NCBI GenBank assembly: GCA_016081115.2
Contig: CM071928.1
Coordinates: 54,195,950 to 54,259,949, forward strand
DNA from: Rehmannia glutinosa
Taxonomy: Eukaryota > Streptophyta > Magnoliopsida > Lamiales > Orobanchaceae
Length of the DNA stretch: 64,000 bases
Direction of reading: 5' to 3'
Part shown: positions 48,194-60,686 of the stretch, piece by piece
How the letters are laid out: each line of letters begins with the position of its first letter
Position numbering within the stretch: position 1 is the stretch's first letter
Translations under genes and position numbers: made by a program
Notes under the pieces: model-generated
What the model was told of the DNA's origin: nothing
Databases searched by the model: none
What the model saw: the letters and a program-made list of their open reading frames with translations, nothing else

Positions 48194-48714
48194 TGATGCC
48201 AAAACTTAAATCATTCAAAGATGCAAACAAAGAAAGATACATACGAGATAGTGTATTGACATAGAATGTATCGCATGAGAATAGATCATTTATTGATCAT
48301 ATCATTCTGTTCTTTTACACAATGTTTACAATGTGTATCGAGCATATAATTGTCTTCACAAAAATTAAAGAATTTATATCTTTATTACGAAGACTTACAT
48401 TGTATGTATTTACATGATAAAGTACGAAGGGGGTTGGACAAAGAACACTTCATCTCCTTGTCTCCTTCTTTCATCTTGATCAAGATCTTTTCTCTTCTCC
48501 TCTTTTTCTCGCCGTCACCGCCTTCTTTTTCTTCTCATATGCCTTTCGGGCGGCTTCATCTTTTCTTATTCTTTCTGTCTCTCTCCCGCCATAGCTGAGT
48601 TTGTCTCTTGTTTTCTTCTTCTATTCTTTGTGCATACTCAGCGTTAGTTTTAGCCACTTTCAAATTTGCCACTTGGTCAAGTTTTCCAGCCCAGTAGATC
48701 CCTCATTTCTTCCT

Positions 48715-50956
48715 TGGATCTACGTATTCAATATTCTTGGCGAGAGGCCTAGGTCCAAGCTTCTTCCTCCACTCTCGCTTCTTCCTCTACCTGCGGGCGT
48801 ATCTTGAATCGGGGTCTTCTTCTTTCCGGTGAGTGACGCCGGAGTGGCAGCAGAGTGATCGGTTGTCTCTGCTGCTCAGCCTTCTTCACATAATGTGAGA
48901 CCCTTTTCCCAAGACAGTCCCAAGCTTGAGCCATAGACATATTTGCAAAATATCCCTCGGACTCGAGCGTTTTAAACTCATCGACCGATCGTGGCTCTGT
49001 CCCGACATCCGAGATGGCATAGGTGTCTCTGTCCCAATCGGAATGCCTCCATGTTCTTTCAAGATGTTCATCACCCTGGCATCCATTCTTCCTTCCACTT
49101 CCTTCATCCCCTCGCTTCAATTGATTTTCTCTTTTCACCATAGATACAAAGAGTGTTGGAGTGGCGAGTCACCGGAGTTTGCCGCTTATAATGTCGGTTG
49201 TGACAGGACCTTGTTGGGGGTTTGTGCAATCATCAATGTCACATCTCGGTTGATCCTTCCCCTCAACATGCTTTCCTTTCTTACGTTTCAAGACTTCCTC
49301 ACGGTGATTTTCCTTCTTCTCGCTTCTTTCTTTTTTCGGCTTCAAATTTTCTTTGCTTTAAGGTATTCCTCTTCCCCCTTTTTGGCATCATCAAAGGATA
49401 GAGGAACCCCGTGGAACATCTTTGGCAAGCATGAAGTTGAGTCTTCACGATGGTTGAGTTCGCTTTTCAAGTCACTGCATGTTGTATGCGGCCCGGAATT
49501 GGTCGAGTAGCGTTGGATTCTCTGAAATCACTTCATCTCAGCCATGAGAAGGCTGAATTTTCTTGTCATGTGTTCTTCCAAACGTGTAGATCATTTGTAT
49601 GTTGCTCACGCAGCAGCCTTGATCTCGGCAGTGTGAGCTTCATGCATATGCTCAATGTGTTCTCTCGGCTTTGTCTTTGCATCGTATTTTCAGCTCTCCA
49701 CACCAGCACTTGTTGAACAACCTCAAGTATCTCACTTGTTCCACACGCATTGTTTTTCTTTGTTGCCACCATTCCCTTATCCGAACTGTTATGCCTCGTA
49801 AATCACTGTAAGGGTGGCATCTCTGTTGTCGATCGCATGTCCAAAGAGGCTGATGCCTCTCCATCCTTTCAACCTCAAAGCAAACAGTGATTTGAACACT
49901 TCTCGAACTTGGTGATTCTTCTGCTGCGGTGATGGCCATACAAAGATCGAAATCATAATCACCGAACGATGGTGTACGATGGAAGAACAGGAGAAGGTAT
50001 TTGTGAGTCCTTCTCGACCGCCGCTGCTGCAGGGGGGGAGACACGGCCGCCGGAGCGGTGACTCGCTGCGGGCGAGGAGCATGTTTGGTTTTCTTTTCTG
50101 CAGGGGCGCGATCTTCTTGGCGATTCAGGGGCGACTTTTTCTTCTTGGAGAGGAAGCAATGTATCTTGGTCAGTGATTCCCCCTCATCGGTGTCGCTCTC
50201 TTGGCGTAAGCTCGCTCACGAGCGCTGCAGAGAGGTTAGCTCGAACATCCTCTTGTTAACATGGAAAGCCTTCCCATGTCTAAGAGGGACTCCTTTCACC
50301 TCCAATAGTCGGCCAATCACCAGGCCATATCCCAGGATCCTCCAAATGTGCCATCTTCTTTGAAGGACTTGTTCCCCACGTTCGGGCAGAGTCTGCTTTG
50401 AGACAAACTCAGCCAGTTTATCTTCTTTTCTTCGATGATTGCAGCCATCACAATCGGCTTTGCCTTTGTGATTGGTCAAAGCCGCCAAATTTGATGTCGA
50501 TACATTTGGCAACTAAGTCCAACAATTTGTGATAATCCTCCTTCAAAGATGTGTTTGTTTTGTGTATATAATTTTATCGGCAAAGTCGGACTTGGCTATC
50601 TCTTTCCATGCATCACCCAAGTTTACATCAGATTCCTTAATCTCAGTTGCTCCTTCTGCTGGTAGTGAGCAATATTCACCAAATCCTTGGCGGTGATAGT
50701 CACCGCTTCCGTGAGCAGATGACTTGATTCCTTCATCGTGAATCTCGGCATTCACGTAGAATTGTGCGACCTCCTCCACATAGGTCATCGGATATTCTAG
50801 CGTTAGAAACGGTTTTAGTCCGGACGTTTCCAACTTCTCAGCGATTTTCTTTACCAGGGTGTCGTCGGACCCCTGCTTCACCATTCCGTCGAAATCCACC
50901 GTCGAACCGGTGTGGATTTGCTTTCCTAACTTGGTAAAGTCATAAGTTGGTGCCAT
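48715..50956 (-). pseudogene. Third ORF of element C (env position), unknown function
   Basis: The first 137 residues are open from ATG 50956 to 50543: MAPTYDFTKLGKQIHTGSTV, then VKKIAEKLETSGLKPFLTLE and EEVAQFYVNAEIHDEGIKSS. This is the clearest N-terminus of the three copies and fixes the start that A has lost. Downstream pieces in other frames match A and B (GLVIGRLLEVKGVPLRHGKA near 50270-50330; FANMSMAQAWD near 48930-48960; a GRGR-type end near 48780). The middle is shorter than in A. No signal peptide or membrane span is seen. Function is unknown. Confidence 0.75.
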
Positions 50957-51514
50957 TTCTCAGGATTATATCAAGAAAGGATTCAGAAATTGATTTGAAG
51001 GTTGATAGGGTTTCGAGAGTATTTTGCCTTTGCCTTTTGAGAGAAAGAGATGAACAGTTTTAGAAGTGTGAGAGAGAAACGGACGAAAATGGTTTAAATA
51101 TGGTTTATGAAAGGACGTGCAGACGGTTTTGAATTGTGATCGAAATCAACGGCTTGGATTTCGTGACGCCTATTGAGCATTTCATGTCTCGTATTTAATG
51201 CGGCAAAGCATTTATATCCAATCATAAGCTTGGTGTGCGGCTTTATGTCCGTACACATCATCATTATCGACGTGTTCCTTAAAACATTCCCGCTTAGTCA
51301 AACGATTTGCGTTTCTTCTCACTTTGCTCATAAGTTATTCAGACTTATCACTTAGCCGATTTAACTCTACTTCTCACGATTCTTTTAGCGACTCGGCTAT
51401 CGGTGACTCGGTGTGGTCTGTTTTTCCGACATCTGGTGATTCATCGAGCCGATTTCTATTTTCAAACTCTTTTTCTCCCCTTTTCTGTTCCATTTCTCTT
51501 CTTTGATTTGTCTC

Positions 51515-54500
51515 GAGTGTCAGCTCACTCAATTAGTCCCAACTCATGCTTGAGTTCTTCCAATCTTGACTCACATAATGGTTTTGTGAAGATGTCGGCT
51601 AGTTGTTTATCGGTTGAGATATATTCCAGGATGATGTCCTTCTTTTCAACGTGATCTCTTATGAAGTGATATCGACATCAATATGTTTTGTTCTTGAGTG
51701 CAACACAGATTTTGAGTGATTGCAATTGCACTTGTGTTATCACACATGATTGGAATTTCTTTTTCTTCAACTTCATAATCTCTCATTTCTTTGTCTCATC
51801 CATAGGACTTGGGCACAACTTTTTGCCCAGCCTATGTATTCGCCTCTATTTTGTAGAGGTGGCTATTGAGTTTTGTTTCTTGCTAAACCAGAAATTAGTC
51901 CATTTCCTAGCATTTGACATGTGCCTGAAGTGCTCTTCTGTCCACTCTGCATCCAAAGATAGAGAATCAATAGCCAATTAGCTTGAATCCACCTTCCTTT
52001 GGATACCATAGGCCTACTTCTTGGCTTCCTTTCAAGTATCTCGATTCTCTTAGCTTCTTTGTCATATGGCTCTCTTTTGGAGCGATTGAAATCTTGCACA
52101 TACACCTACAAAGCAAAAGTGATGTCCGGCACGCTCATTTGTGAGATAGAGGAATGATCCAATAAGTGCTCGTATCTTGTTTGATCTACAGGCTTGCCAT
52201 CCGCATCCATGTCCATTTTGATGATGTGTTCATTGGTATTTTTACAGAGGATTTCTCCTCCATACCAAATTTCTTCATTAAGTCTCGGTGTATTTTGTTT
52301 GACTTATGAAGGTTCCATCCTTCAAATTGTTTCACTTGGAGTCCAAGGAAGAATGTCGACTCTCCCATCATGCTCATTTCAAATTTACTTTGCATGAGGT
52401 TTGAGAATTTTTCACATGACTCTTTGTTAGTGGATCCAAAAATGATGTCATCCACATATATTTGAACAAGCAAAGATACTCTTCTTGTCTTGAATTACGA
52501 AAAAGTGTTCTATCTACTTTTCCTTTTGTGAATCCATTTTCGATTAGGAATTGTGACAGGTGTCATACCATGCTCTGGGTGCCTGTTTCAATCCATACGG
52601 GGGCTTTCTTGAGTTTGTATACCTTGTCTCCAAAAGTCTTCTCGCTCAAATCCTGGAGGTTGTTCAACATACACTTCTTCTTCCAATAAACCATTTAGGA
52701 ATGCACTTTTTACATCCATTTGATATACAATGAAATCCTTGTGAGTCGCATAGGCAAGAAACATCCTTATAGCTTCCAATCTTGCTACGAGGGCAAATGT
52801 TTCATCAAAATCTATCCCTTCTTCTTGGCAATATCCTTTGGCTACCGATCTTGCTTTGTTTCTTACCACGTAACCTTCCTCGTTCATCTTATTTACGAAT
52901 ACCCATTTGGTTCCAATAACATTTTGATGTATGGTCTTTACACTAATTCCCATACTTTATTTCTCTCAAACCGATTTGACTCTTCTTGCATAGCTTGAAT
53001 CAATGTGTGTCGCCCAATGCTTGTGACACATCTTTGGGCTCTATTTTGCGAAATGAAGCACGTGAACATTGCTTCTTGTTGAGTTTCGATCTTGTCTTGA
53101 CACCTTCTTTTATATCTCCAATGACAAGTTCGTGGATGGTCTCTCACCATCTTACGTCAGTTGGAGTAAGTTAGTTGGATTGATCGACTTGCGGTTTGTG
53201 TTCTTTGTGGTCGGCTCTCGTGGTCACTTAGCCGCAAATTTTCCAGTGCTTTTGAGATTGACTATCTCATCTTCTTCTCGAATTGATAATTCGGCCAAAC
53301 TGACAAAGATAGGGATTCTTCTCGTATGGTTGGATGATTCAACTTATCGGTGATTCTTCAATATCTTCTCCATTTACATTTGGCTCATCGAATACTACAT
53401 GAATGGATTCTTCGTAACCATAGTTCTTTTGTTGAGTATTCAGTCAGGCTTTGCTTTTGTTGAGTATCCTAAGAAGATACCTTCATCGACTTTAGCATCA
53501 AAAGCCTTTAGGTTGTCTTTGCCATTGTTGTGAATGAAGCATTTACATCCAAATATCTTGAAATATGAAACATTTGGTTTTCTTCCGATCCAGATTTCAT
53601 AGGGAGTCTTTGTCATTTGTCATTTTATCATACATCCTGTTTTGGGTGTAGCAAGTTGTGTTGATTGCTTGACCCAAAATCTTTTTGTAACCCCGCTTGA
53701 CTAACATGGTCCTTGTTGCTTCTTTGAGAGTTCTGTTCCTTCTTTCGCAACTTTATTCTCGGTGTGGAGTCCTTTCTGGCGATAGTTCATGACCAATACC
53801 ATTCTCAATACAATCGAAGTTATTATTCCATTGACAAACTCGGTTCCTCTATCCGATCTTATTTTGATAATGGTTTGACTCTTCTCATTTTGAATCCTTT
53901 TCATCGAGTTGTGGTAGTTTTTGTAGAGTTTCTTTCTTCTTACACATGAATATTGTCCATGTATATCTTGAGTAGTCATCTACTACCACCAAGGTGTATT
54001 TCTTTCCACTTATCTTTGGTTTGGTTCCTTTGGGCCAAATAGATCTATATGAAGCAGATGCAATATTCTTGTTGAGGATGGGCATGTCTTTTCTTTGAAT
54101 GACGACTTGATTTGTTTTCCTTCCGACATGCATCACATAGACTCTCCTTCTTGTATCCGAGTCCGGAAGTCCTTCTACAAGATGACTTCTTGCGCCTTGT
54201 TAATTGTTTTGAAATTTAGGTGACTCACTTTTTGTGCCACGCCCAACTTGATTCATTTGTACTTTTTGCTAGTAGACATGTCTTGGGTGTTGCGGTTGAC
54301 CAATCCACTACATACATATTTTTGTCTACATCCTTGCAGCACCACTTCATTTGATTTAATATCTTTGATTTGGCAAATACCATGTTAAATCCAACATTGT
54401 AGCCCTTGTCACGAGTGATCGACATCGAGTAAGTTGAAGTTGAGTCCTTCAACATATGCAACATCGTGATTTATAATCCATTCCTCTTGATGGATCCAAT

Positions 54501-54668
54501 GCCTCTTATTTCACCAGGAGCTTCATTTCCTCCAAATATGACTTTTGCTCCTTTGACTTCCTTGAATTTTGACAGATTTCTCTTATTTCTGTCATATGTC
54601 CGGGAATGTACCACTATCCATGTACCAGGTTCCTTGGCACTCTGCATTCTCTTGAACACCGCAATCAA
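51515..54668 (-). pseudogene. pol region of element C (protease to RNase H)
   Basis: Minus strand, in coding order. Protease near 54668-54471 (LSKFKEVKGAKVIFGGNEAP). Pre-integrase near 54464-54150 (YNVGFNMVFAKSKI). Integrase near 54136-53440 (TLVVVDDYSRYTWTIFMCKK; KIRSDRGTEFVNGI; the core Glu region is disturbed). RT near 53174-52186 (NVIGTKWVFVNKMNEEGYVV, YQMDVKSAFLNGLLEEEVYV and EQPPGFE, intact YVDD in QIYVDDIIFGSTNKE). RNase H near 52300-51515. The long intact pieces, such as 52588-52953, show recent coding function. The RNase H Glu region near 51836-51859 is scrambled, as in B but differently. Confidence 0.88.
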
Positions 54669-54899
54669 GGAAATTAAGTTTTAGGTACCCATACTTGCAG
54701 GTCCCGAGGGGTTAGAATTGTAAGATGATCCAACCAACCTATAGCCAAATGATTTGACTCTAAGGGGTTGCCATCTATCGTGCCATAATCATAATTAATC
54801 CTGGCAAATTGCTTGGGGATTCTAGGTTCATATTGTCTCTTTTGTCTGTATGCTGCATATGTGTTTTAGCAATTGCCTTCCTTGGGTAATTGTGGTGTT

Positions 54900-56985
54900 T
54901 TTGAGTGTAGTGCCTAGGTGCATATGTGTCTTGATGAAAGCTCTTATACTTTTGGAATGGCCTTTCTTGAGTTCAGGCCTTTGCCATCCCGGGCTTATAT
55001 TCCATAAGTCTATCCGATAGTTCACATTATTCCAATCACTTGGCTTGGGTATTTTCTACCATTCCCATCATATGTATTTCTTTTATGAGTTTTCGGGATT
55101 TTTGGTAGCTCGCTTCTTCTTTACTGAGTATTTTCTGTTTGGAGTTCTTTGAGGACTCTAGTGAATCTCTTCTCATTTGCCCTTTCAAAGATTCTCAACC
55201 GGCCGTTTTCCTTTTCTTTTGTAACCAAGGCCGCTTTGCTTAATATTGTGCTTTGGAGTGAATGTGTGTGCAACATTTAGAGTTTTGGATTTTTCGGACT
55301 CTTCATGACTTGAAGATCCTTTTTCCAAAATTACTCCCGAGGTTTGACATGGCACAGAGGAATTAAATCCTAAACCCGTCTTGTCTCCACATTCTATTTG
55401 ACTCATAATAAGATCATCCAATGATTTAGATGCCTTAGTGAATGAGGCAATAACATTCTTGAGGTCATTCTCCCTCTTTTCTATAGCGGCAATTTCTCGC
55501 TACTAATTTAGCATTTTCGGCCTTTAAACTTTCATTTTCATGACTATTTGACTTAGAGTCCTCGGCTCCTTAGTCGACTTTGAGTTTTGACTTTTGAGTA
55601 GGTTGTTTTCCTCATTCAATAGAGTGTGTGAGGATTTAATGTGTTCAAAATCTTTCATCATTTTGCCTAATGAATCATAAAGATCAAGAGTAGGTGATGA
55701 AGTGTGTGTGTCGCGATCACTATCACTAGTGTCCGAGCTTGTTGAGTTAGATTGTACCTCATCTTCTTGATCTTGTTCTTTGGCCATCAAGCGGATCGGG
55801 GCTTCTTCTTCGTGAGTCACTTGTGTAGTCGGCCACGCTCTCGAATTTTGTCTCTCTTGACTTGGTTGTCTCGCCGATCTGCGGCCATCATTGCCCTTTT
55901 CTTTTCCCCTGTCTTCTTTCTCTCAAGACCTTTCTTTCTTCTTCATCCCTGTACTTGTTGACTACAGGATATGAGCAATCAATGGCATAGTGACCTGGTT
56001 GTCTACAGTTCCAACATAGATATTCACCTTTTGATCACTCTTTCCATTCTTGAGTTGTCACCCTTTGATACTCAACTTTTTGATGATCCGTTCTCTTGGT
56101 TGGCCTGTCTTCCCTTGATTTGGAGGAGTCGAGTGTCTTCGGAAGATTCACCCTTTCCTTTCTTGTAGTTCTTATTAAAGAACTGTTGAATCTTTTAACA
56201 ATCGGGCTATTTCTTCCGGGTCTATGACTTCTTTGACCTCGGCTCTCTTCCCATCTTTAACAATTAGAGCAAAATTGTTTTGGGTACGGATGTCTCTTCT
56301 TGGTCTTTTCTTCTCGGCTCAAACTCGTAGGCTTTGAGGTCCGAGAATAGTTCATGGTTGGATGTCTTTGATAGGTCCATGGAATGTCTCGGTGCCATGA
56401 CCTTCATTTCCCATTCATTTGGAAGACTTTTTAGGATCTTCATACACATTTCTTCGTGTATATTCCTTTCCCCAGTGTAGATGACTCATTTGTGATTTCA
56501 GTAAACCGAGCATCCAGTTGATCCAGGTTTTCTCCCGAGATCATTTTGAAGTTTTCAAATCTTTGTACTGACCATCGATAATTTGTTTTCTTTGATTTGC
56601 TCACGAGCCTTCACAAATCAATGTCAACTTGTCCCTGCATTTCCTTAGTTGTTTTGCAAGATTTGACTTTATTGAACATGGCTTTGTCCAAGGTTTTGTA
56701 AAGGATGTCCTTGGATACATTGTCCAGTTGTATCTTTTTGTCATCATTTGTCCACTCAGTTCTTGGTTTTTCAACCATGGTCGGTCCGGGAGCAAAGATC
56801 TTCTTTTCTCCTCCTTCACCGCTACTCTTCGCATTGTGTGTTCACCTTTAATATTTGCGAGGCCTATCTTCTATCACTATCCACATCTCATCATGTAATC
56901 TTTGATAGATGAGCCGCATACGAATTTTCCAATCATCAAATTCTTCAATAGTGAACATAGGGATGCGTGTCAAATTTGCTTCCAT
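54900..56985 (-). pseudogene. gag of element C
   Basis: It starts at ATG 56985 and shows MEANLTRIPMFTIEEFDDWK as in B. Pieces include MCMKILKSLPNEWEMKVMA and SKTSNHELFSDLKAYEFEPR (about 56449-56300). The zinc knuckle is complete here, CWNCRQPGHYAIDC (about 55965-56020). The serine/acid-rich region (STSSDTSDSDRDTHTSS) and the C-terminal ECGDKTGLGFNSSV block follow. Frame breaks remain elsewhere. Confidence 0.84.
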
Positions 56986-57098
56986 GATAATGACTTTTAA
57001 TGATAAAAAGAGTTTTGAAAATTTAAGTACTAAAGCGGACTTTGAAAAGTTTGGAGATCTAGTTCAAGAACCGGTGCGGAGGGTTCAATGAACCAACC

Positions 57099-57110
57099 GC
57101 TCCGATACCA
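57099..57110 (-). other. Primer binding site of element C
   Basis: The minus strand reads TGGTATCGGAGC two bases after the LTR, identical to B. Confidence 0.9.
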
Positions 57111-57112
57111 CT

Positions 57113-58645
57113 TGTAGGTCCCAAGGGGTGTAAGTGTAAGGTTTAGAAGGGGGTTGAATAAACCTTGCAAATTTTCGATTTAGTCCTTTTAAATCTCTGA
57201 GTTGATTCTACACAGTGTGTCCTTGATGGACATCGAATTAGTCTTTCGTAGAGTTAATCTCTCACCGCACTTCAATTGAGCCGTTGATGGAGTAACTCAC
57301 CATTGTTGACTATAATTTAACTCAATTTGTGGTTTTATTTTCAGCGGAAGACTTAACACCCTTAAGTTTGATTAAGCAAGATTTTAGAGCTTGATTTAGT
57401 ACTTATAATTTTATCAAATGGATAGCAAATTTATCAAACAGATATAAGCGATTAAAAGTGCGGGAATTTAAATCTTTGAAATGTAAATGACACAAGAAAG
57501 TTTTTATAGAGGTTCGAAGATGGGGTAATTCTTCTACTCCTCTCTTCTCCAACTCCCGGAGGAATCCACTAAGTAATGATCGGTTTACAAAGTGGTAGCA
57601 TATCCCGGATACAAGTCTTGATCACAACGGCCGACTTGATCCTTTGGGACTCGATCTGAGACGCCTTGATCACTCGGTGGCTTCTCGCACGACTCGCCTT
57701 CTTCACAGGCGTTGCCTTGCTACTACAGCTCACTTGCTTAAGCTCTTTGGATTTGATCACGAAGCCCTCCAAAAGCTTAAGACTTGGTTCAACCTTGAAC
57801 CTTTCTACAATCCTTCCTGGAATGTAGACCCCTTGTTTTCAGTATTTTCCTCTTCAACTGTTTGAAGTTCTCTTTCCTTCACAGGTAAGTGTTGGATTGA
57901 TGTGCTTCGAAATGTAGGCTTGAGGATTGAGAATGTTTCAGTTTTTCTAATATGCTTGTTTATCTCATATGTGTGTCATCCATGTATCTCAAACAAACTC
58001 CTCAGCCTTTTATAGTGAACTTTCAAAAAATTTGCCCGTTGAAGAGATAGGCTTATTTTTGAAAGTCACTTTGCAGTCGTTGGCTTGCAGTTCTTGGAAT
58101 TGCCATTTCCTCGTATGAATTATTCTTTCACCTTTTCAGAGTTCTGACACGGTGTAGTGCTTCCCATTGGTTCATTCCTTTTGCACGCTTGTGGGTGAGC
58201 ACTCCAAGAAAGGTGGTATGGAGATATTACTTGTTTAAGTAAATCTCTTGATTTTACGCAACGGTTCTTTTACGATTATCTCGACTTATTTGCATTTCCT
58301 TGCTTTCCCAGGTGACTTAGAGTCGCCTTCCAATCATTGGATGACTCTTTGTCACTTCAACTGAGACTTGGCTTTTCTTGAGTTGACTTGATCGATGCTC
58401 CACTCACCGCATCTCACCGCTTCTTGAAGAGAGTTCCCGTCTACTCTTCTTTGCCACATTCATTGTTTCACAAGGTCTTCCTTCCAGTCTTGGTTGTCTT
58501 CTTGCATGTTAGCGTGAGCCGACTTAACTCAGCTTGGCCACTCTAATTGTTACAATACATTTTACAAAGAAGAATTGGGGTGCCAACTTTCTATTCTAAG
58601 TTTTACATAGCATTCATCAAAATCTAAACAATAAAATTCCTAACA
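57113..58645 (-). repeat. 5' LTR of element C
   Basis: A 1,533-bp LTR from TGTTAGGAATTTTATTG to GGACCTACA on the minus strand, with a TATA box CACTATAAAAGGC near 58007-58019. It is the partner of 46621-48177. Confidence 0.94.
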
Positions 58646-58827
58646 GGAGCTGAAGTAGCAAGACAAGCATTTTGTGAAGAAGTTCGAGTCCAGTAGAGTT
58701 TGTGTGATCAATTTGAATCTGATCAGACCGCTTTGTAACCAAGATCTGTTACTTAGTGGATTCCTCCAGGAGTTGGAGAAGAGTGGATTAGAGGAATTAC
58801 CCCATCCTCGAACCACTATAAAAATTG
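58646..58827 (+). repeat. Element A, segment 4: 3' LTR continuation
   Basis: After the GGAGC duplication the A LTR resumes (TGAAGTAGCAAGACAAGC). Its end, GTGGATTCCTCCAGGAGTTG then ACTATAAAAATTG, matches inside the B and C LTRs. The LTR is not complete: homology ends where D starts at 58828, so the last few hundred bases of the A LTR are missing. Confidence 0.85.
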
Positions 58828-59318
58828 TGTTAGGAAAATTTATGTTTAGATTTTGATGATACCATGTAAAACTTAGAATAGGAAGTTGGCACCCAATTTT
58901 CTTTGTAGTTCAACTTGTAATAGATAGGACTGCATGAGCTGAGTTGGAGTCAGCTAAGTGGAAGATTACAAGAGTCGACTGAAGATTGAAGAGAAGACCC
59001 AACTGTGTGTCAGTTGTATGGAGCCAAGAGAAGGATAAGTCAAGTGACAGAAAAGCTATCTCAGTCAGCTGACTGACAACTAAGTCATTCCAAGATGATT
59101 GGAATCGAATGTCAAAAGGGTTTGCAGCAGAAAAGACTTGAAGAAAGTTGATAGAGATCCGTTGTCAACACAAGTCAATGTTTTGATGAAAATGGGCCTG
59201 TGTCAAGCTGCCATCAATAAAGTTCTTTTGCTTAAAGAGTGCAAAAGCAATGAACACTTAGGATGTACCTGAAAACCTGCAGAGACCAAGGAAAGGCTAC
59301 AGAGCATTCAAATCATGG
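58828..59318 (+). repeat. Partial LTR of element D
   Basis: It matches the first half of the A LTR (14055-14550) and stops before the TATA box. The junction with coding sequence lies in a shared CATGG, at about 59314-59318. Confidence 0.83.
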
Positions 59319-60686
59319 GAGTTTGGCAAATCAAAGACGTTGAATCAAATGAAATTGTTCTTCAAGGAACAAGGCAGAAGAACATGTATGTAGTGGATTG
59401 GTCAACTGCTACACCAAGCACATGTCTGCTAGCAAAGAGTACAACCAAATCAAGTTGGCTGTGGCACAAGAAGCTGAGTCACCTGAACTTCAACATAATC
59501 AATAAGCTTGCAAGAAGCCATCTTATGGAAGGATTGTCTGACTCAATGTATAAGAAAGAATGCATTTGTGATGCATGCCAGATGGGAAAGCAAATCAAGT
59601 CATCCTTCAAGGACAAGCCAAGTCGCTCTTCAACAAGGATATTGCATCTGTTGCACATGGGCTTATTTGGTCTTATTGAACCAGCTATCATCAATGGAAA
59701 GAGATACGCCTTAGTGGTGGTGGATGATTACTCAAGATATACATGGACAATTTTCATGTGTAAAAAGAAGGAAACACTGCAGAAATTACCTCAGGTGTTG
59801 AATATAGTTCAAAATGAGAAGAGTCAAACCATTATCAAGATAAGGTCTGACAGATGAACTGAGTTTGTCAATGGGATTATAGCTCAGTATTGTATTGAAA
59901 ATGTTATTGCTGAGTTATCGACTGCAAGAACTCCACAGCAGAATGAAGTAGCTGAAAGAAGGAACATAACTCTCAAAGAAGCTGCAAGGACAATGTTAGC
60001 TGAAGCTGGATTGCCTAAGAGATTTTGAGCTAAAACCATCAACACTGCTTGTTACACTCAGAATAGATGTATGATCAAAATGCAATTGACTAAAACTCCC
60101 TATGAAATTTGGACAGGAAAGAAGCCAAATGTTGGATATTTCAAGATCTTTGGATGTAAGTGCTTCATCCACAGCAATGGCAAGGACAACTTAAAAGCTT
60201 TTGATGCTAAAACTGATGAAGGTATCTTTTTGGGATACTCAGCTGAGAGTAAAGCTTATAGAGTGCTGACAAAAGGACTATGGTCACAGAAGAGTCCATC
60301 CATGTGGTGTTTGATGAACCTAATGTAAGTGGAGAAGACATAGATGAGTTAGCTGAGAAGAAGAATCAACCAACTATGCAGAAGAGTCCCTATGTTGATG
60401 CAGATGTAAGAGCACTCAATCCTGAAGATGATGATATAGCTGAATCTCATAGGATCATTGGACTGGAATGATCATTTGAATGATAACAAAGAAGTTGTTC
60501 AAGACAACTTAGCTGCGAGATGGTTGAATCCAACAGACTTACTTCAACCAGATATGAGATGGCTGAGAGACCATCCACCTGAGCTGATCATTGGGAATGT
60601 TGGAGATGGAGTAAGAACCAGATCCATAGCTCAACATGAAGCCATGTTTACTTGTTTCATTTCCCAGATATAACCCAAAGATGTAT
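59319..60686 (+). pseudogene. pol remnant of element D (pre-integrase and integrase)
   Basis: The frame from 59315 to 59857 is open through pre-integrase (WQIKDVESNEIVLQGTRQKN, LWHKKLSHLNF, then CDACQMGKQIKSS, which completes the HHCC finger) and the first catalytic Asp (VVVDDYSRYTW). A stop falls right after SDR at the second Asp. The Glu block is kept (NEVAERRNITL), unlike in A. The C-terminal part continues in two frames (GYFKIFGCKCFIHSNGKDN; EESIHVVFDEPNVSGEDIDE) to a stop at 60670. It ends before the RT domain. Confidence 0.87.

Larger units (their letters stand above)
46621..58645 (-). mobile_element. Element C: full-length Sirevirus-like copia inserted in the A LTR
   Basis: A 12,025-bp element with 5-bp duplications GGAGC at 46616-46620 and 58646-58650. 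The ends and order are the same as in B: 5' LTR 57113-58645, primer site, gag, pol, third ORF, polypurine tract, 3' LTR 46621-48177. It is about 1.9 kb shorter than B, mainly in the third ORF. B and C are sister copies. Frame breaks are frequent, but the conserved protein blocks are good. Confidence 0.95.
58828..60686 (+). mobile_element. Element D: truncated Sirevirus-like copia
   Basis: It starts with a good LTR end (TGTTAGGAAAATTTATG), has about 490 bases of LTR, then jumps into pre-integrase and runs to the linker before RT. The LTR remainder, gag and protease are deleted. The right end stops at 60686 (AAAGATGTAT), where homology with A at 16240 ends and a MITE terminus begins. No target duplication can be assigned. 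It joins the broken A LTR directly. Confidence 0.85.
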
